A stretch of 64,000 bases of DNA from Bryoerythrophyllum caledonicum (Eukaryota; Streptophyta; Bryopsida; Pottiales; Pottiaceae). This document shows, piece after piece, positions 60,122 through 64,000 of this stretch; the first letter of the stretch is position 1; every line of letters starts with the position of its first letter. Under the pieces are notes generated by a model that was not told the DNA's origin, searched no databases, and saw only the letters and a program-made list of their open reading frames with translations. Location: positions 3,236,263-3,300,262 of the forward strand of contig OZ020518.1 in the NCBI GenBank assembly GCA_963971425.1, written 5' to 3'. A program made the translations under genes and the position numbers.

Positions 60122-61300
60122 TGCTATAGTAATGACATCTTATAACCCTTAACATCTGAATCCCTTATTGTCAAAGCCATTCAAAGTTTAGTTCTTGAGT
60201 TTAGGATTTTAGGGTTTTAATAAATGGAGAAATTCTCAAAAATGTCTCGGTCCATTACAGATTAAGTCATCAATGTCACACTATTCTACCATAAAAGTAT
60301 ATCACGTTTTTATGGCCAGTATTCATCCCATCATATTGTCCAATGTTTCATCCAAAATGAAAGATGTCTGGTATGAATATGGATAATTCAACATCAATCT
60401 GAACATTAGTAGATAATGAATCTTCTGTTCTTATGAAAATGGATTGAAAACATCATAAAAGTAGATGATTTTACTATTCATATGTTAGTTAAATAGAAGC
60501 ATATCTGTCTTAAAGACTCTCACTACTCCAACATTATTTTATTCTCTCTTCATCAGTGGATGTTCTTTTGTTCATTATAATCTTGAACTGTACAAACGGA
60601 TATTATATTGAAATTGTTATTACAGAATATGTTGCATGGCTTGAATTATCATAATACTGTCCCCAATCTTAGGTGACGAATGCAAACACAGTATATGTAA
60701 GAACATCATACACCATGATAGCTTGAGTTGGCCTTCTTGTACCCTATTCGTAAGCAAGTTAGATGGTTGAAATGCTCAAAAAGTGTTTCAAAATCATTTA
60801 AATAGACTTTCTCGGCGGACGCTTGGTGGTGCTGTAACGTCTTCCATTGCCTGCCAATGTGTTCACAACCTTGATAGCTTGTTCATAGCGTTCATAGTTT
60901 GTTTCCCACATGATAACATTTCCCTTTATAATATGACAAAGTGTGGGTCTCAAAGTGTCACATTATCATGTGTCATAGTCGTATTATAGAGGGAGTTTTA
61001 GACTAAAAAGTTTGGTCACGGAAAAATGTGTTGTATTAATGTGTTTATCATATAATGGAGTGTTGTATTAAAGAGGTTAGACTTGCTCAGTGGATGCAAG
61101 TAATTGATTGGTCTAAGAAAACAAAAAGTTATCTTGCATCTCTGATTGGAGTAGTAGCTAGTGACGGGATTGCCATAAGTTGCCAGTATAGCAACTTGTG
61201 TGCCAAGATAAAAAAAAGAAAAAAAGAAAAAAAGACACATGCGAATGTGACGTTTTCACGAATATTGTGTTCGCAGAAAGGCCAAACTATTTGTACAGTG
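60122..61300. other. AT-rich intergenic DNA
   Basis: No gene or clear element. An AAAAAAGAAAAAAAGAAAA tract lies at 61209-61232. Confidence 0.4.
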
Positions 61301-61305
61301 TATTA

Positions 61306-61754
61306 GGGCCTCTTTACATTAGAAACAAGAAGCCTCCGGCCAAACTCCACTTGGGTCATGGCACATTCTTGAGAGGCCAATCCTCGAGAAGCCATGGCCT
61401 TTGGGTGTGGTGTAAAGTGAGAGAAGGCCAAAAGTGTCAATGTTGAGCTTTTTCAAAATTCATCTTTAAATATATTAAATGATTGGTTGTGAGTTTTTTG
61501 GCCAATGGCCCCCCGGATTTATAGTTAGGCCCACCTCTTGAGGTAGGCCTAACTATAATTCCGGGGCCCTCATCATTATGCACTTTCGTTGCCACGAGGA
61601 CAAAAGTGTTGTCCATGTCATTTTCTCCTCTTTCGTCCCTTGGACTGAAAAAATCGGGTGTAAAGTGACATTCTTTGGTCTTCTCGATTTCTACGCCTCC
61701 CATTGGCTGAAATTTCTCTCCTCAGGGCCTCTTGCCTCTAGTGTAAAGAGGCCC
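61306..61754. mobile_element. 449-bp Tourist-like miniature element
   Basis: The ends are GGGCCTCTTTACAYTAG in inverted orientation, with similarity extending about 30 bp (AAGARGCC). TTA duplications lie at 61303-61305 and 61755-61757. In the centre (about 61513-61566) is a second palindrome, CCGGATTTATAGTTAGGCC facing GGCCTAACTATAATTCCGG. It is non-coding. The TTA target and GGGCC start indicate a Harbinger-mobilised (Tourist-type) element, though its ends differ from those of the Harbinger copy at 56.5 kb. Confidence 0.85.
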
Positions 61755-61759
61755 TTAGA

Positions 61760-62771
61760 GGGTGTCACACAACCCCATTCTCAAATAAAGTGTTGTGTCA
61801 GATACTTACTTCATCCATTGCAAGAGTTACCTTGGGTTTACCATTCAATGCAAATAGTACAGTTGAAGTCCACTATTTGCTAAGTAGGTCAGGTCATGAA
61901 AAGTGAGTACGATTGTAGCTGCTCTGTGACTTGAATGGTACTACATTAACTTGAAGTTTCAGAATTGAGAGAGAAAGCGAGTAACATGCACATAAAGCCG
62001 TGAAAGCTGAAGACCAGATCAAACTGATTTCAACACTTTTGCACTGCCTCCTCATTTCATGTTTTACGTTTCTCTTCACATTGCGTACAACAATGTCAGC
62101 TAGTACTATCAAATTCCTCTTACAGCTCCTTGAGCCGGAATGTGTTTCCATACCCTATTACAAACACAAGCCTCCTACAACGAAGCCCCCAAACCTGGCA
62201 AGTATGCACACCTTAGCTCGCTCTCCACCAAGGAAAAGATGATATTACTGGTGAGACATGGCCCTTCACAGCGCATCGTCCATGTCGGACACCATGCCAA
62301 AGCTCAGTGGATCCAACGTCTCCGCCTGCTACAGTAATAAAACACCACACAGATTCAGCAATCGCATCATCTCCTGCACCTTACAAACACAACCTCATTG
62401 CATCACGACCAGCATGACACTCTAGACCCAGATCTAAAACGGCCTTCCATTTACGAATCTGTGAAGGGCCACATTTGGAAGAGCCTGAACTACCTTGTGG
62501 CTGTCTAGGGGAAGAAATAGATATGTATTAGTGAAAGAATGAGCATGGCCTATTAGCCAACGAATTGATTACACTCAGCAGCCATTCCTACAAACCAGGA
62601 GGCCACCCTAGCACTGGTTCTGCAATATTATGAAAAGCAGCACGAAGACAGAGACAAGGGATAGATACTTCGATCTCTAAGCAAGACTAGCACGTGGAGA
62701 TCATAATCAGCAAGTATGCAACATCAAGACTAGGAAGACAGCTGAGGACTTCAACCGAATGTCAAGAGAGT
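61760..62771. other. Spacer and probable 3' untranslated region of the AMBRA1-like gene
   Basis: No protein-coding frame is convincing. The part next to 62772 is likely the transcribed 3' tail of the minus-strand gene. Confidence 0.4.
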
Positions 62772-64000
62772 CTAATGCAGCACCTCAAGTAGTTCATCTT
62801 CTAATCCTGGACGAGGATTCAAATGTAGGGGGGCTCTGTCGTGTCTTAATATCCTGAGCTTTCCTTCCTATAGCACAGCCCACATGTAATCTTTCAGTGT
62901 GACGATCATAACCTTCGTTCAACAGAGACATCAAAGTTTGATAAGACGCAGCACCTACATTGCCTTACCAGGTTATATAAACCGCTTCGAGCTGACCCGA
63001 CCCTAAACATCCTGTAATTTGATCCATGAAAAGCGAGATATAATTCACCGATAGATATTGACGAGGCTGTGAATCACCTTTGTTCCGTACACAAGACCGC
63101 CACCAACTTGCGGATGAAAACAGGCCACATTCACCTCGTCTTCAGCGCTCGGGAGAACTCTGACAAGCTCCATATCTGAAACTCTGTACACCTGACATGA
63201 CAGAACAAAAAGGGCGCAAAACGGCGCATAAGCCAAAGGAGCTAGCAGAGAAGCATCGAGAACCAATCAAAGAACAGACTAAGAAAACCCCCATACAACT
63301 CAAGAGAAGCATGGTACAGAGAGATTTGCCATCATGACAACGGAGTTGAATGAGAAAGATCCCAAACCTCAAGAATTGTGTACACGCGAATCGGAATGGT
63401 TGCTGAGCCGTCTACAACAAGGCTTCTTAATAGTGAATTGTGACGTCTTCCGTACGCTAGCAATATATGCCCCGATGTCGGTGAGAACTGCAAGTTCGGA
63501 ACCAACATTTGAACTTGTCAAAACACGTTCACCAACGAGGTGCTAATAGGGTCAGCATTGCAGCACATATGAATCAGATAAGTAGCAGACAATCTAGTTT
63601 GTGAAGCCTAGGAACATTATAAGCACTCCAGACTCTTGCACCGACACTACCAAGAAAACCTACGAGTATGCCCAACCAACCTGGATAGACGTAAGACAGT
63701 GGGCGGCTCTCACAGCTCTTGAAGCAAGCACTTGTCCGAACCTGAAATACCAATAAATAACGATAAGGTGAGAACGCCTGGAAAATCGCATTGTATGGAA
63801 AACTTGCTCAGAACATATGGAACCCACCCAAAACAAATTAGGACATGAGGTGTCTAGTGTCGAAGGGTTGTTCACCACGCCGAGTTACAAATGGTTCACT
63901 AACAGCTAACAAAAACTTACGTGGCTTCTTCAAGAGAGTACACTCGAAGTTCATATATGACTTGCTGTGCAGAGATTGGATGTTGAGTAGGGGAATGAGC
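62772..64000 (-). CDS. AMBRA1-like WD40 protein, C-terminal exons (partial)
   Basis: Five exons on the minus strand: 64000-63920 (incomplete), 63741-63681, 63487-63368, 63191-63078, 62867-62772. Phases agree. The reading is HPISAQQVIYELRVYSLEEA, then TFGQVLASRAVRAAHCLTSI, FSPTSGHILLAYGRRHNSLL, VYRVSDMELVRVLPSAEDEV, NVACFHPQVGGGLVYGTK and EGKLRILRHD, ending in LEDELLEVLH and a TAG at 62772-62774. This is the conserved C-terminal WD-repeat end of the plant proteins related to animal AMBRA1, a substrate receptor linked to autophagy and CUL4-DDB1 ubiquitin ligases. The plant role is less certain. The gene continues beyond the right edge, and this end is intact. Confidence 0.88.

Overview
The window looks like nuclear DNA of a land plant, probably an early-diverging lineage such as a bryophyte, lycophyte or fern; the species is not determined. 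The evidence is three intron-bearing plant-type genes with GT-AG introns and plant-style protein sequences, set in AT-rich DNA crowded with decayed transposons and miniature inverted-repeat elements. There are no operons, phage genes, CRISPR arrays or recognisable tRNA/rRNA genes. Coordinates of spliced genes were worked out by hand from reading frame and splice-site phase.

Host genes. (1) 27259-34439, plus strand: a 12-exon hybrid histidine kinase of the CKI1 type, about 1244 aa, with N-terminal and central membrane helices, an extracytoplasmic sensor, H493, an ATPase domain and a receiver with D1140. (2) 43804-47372, minus strand: an 8-exon threonine aspartase (taspase-1), about 412 aa, apparently intact, with catalytic T236. 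(3) 62772-64000, minus strand: the last five exons of an AMBRA1-like WD40 gene that runs off the right edge.

Mobile DNA, left to right. 870-3900 is a decayed LINE (endonuclease plus reverse transcriptase, minus strand) split by a 544-bp TA-flanked miniature element. 7363-20837 is the most interesting object: a 13.5-kb interval bounded by a 32-bp inverted repeat (29 of 32 matching). It holds two divergent decayed genes, each ending about 0.6 kb from an end. The minus-strand gene (7985-10990) is a DUF7869-type, transposase-like protein. The plus-strand gene (16273-20238) codes for about 1300 aa that I do not recognise, apart from a ParB/DGQH-like motif. I propose this is a large two-gene DNA transposon. 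Its middle is filled with copies of a miniature element whose ends are TTAA-CCCCTAARG; that family recurs at 4.9, 24.3, 35.3 and 51.0 kb. 36769-39054 and 47617-48779 are further inverted-repeat elements. 39590-40400 is a Tc1/mariner relic. 56534-60118 is a PIF/Harbinger element with TAA target duplication, a transposase and a Myb/SANT-like second gene. 61306-61754 is a Tourist-like miniature element.

The remaining sequence is AT-rich intergenic DNA with simple tandem repeats and two strong hairpins (25858-26152 and 55866-55955). The three host genes share no evident pathway; they appear to be independent genes separated by transposon-rich spacers.
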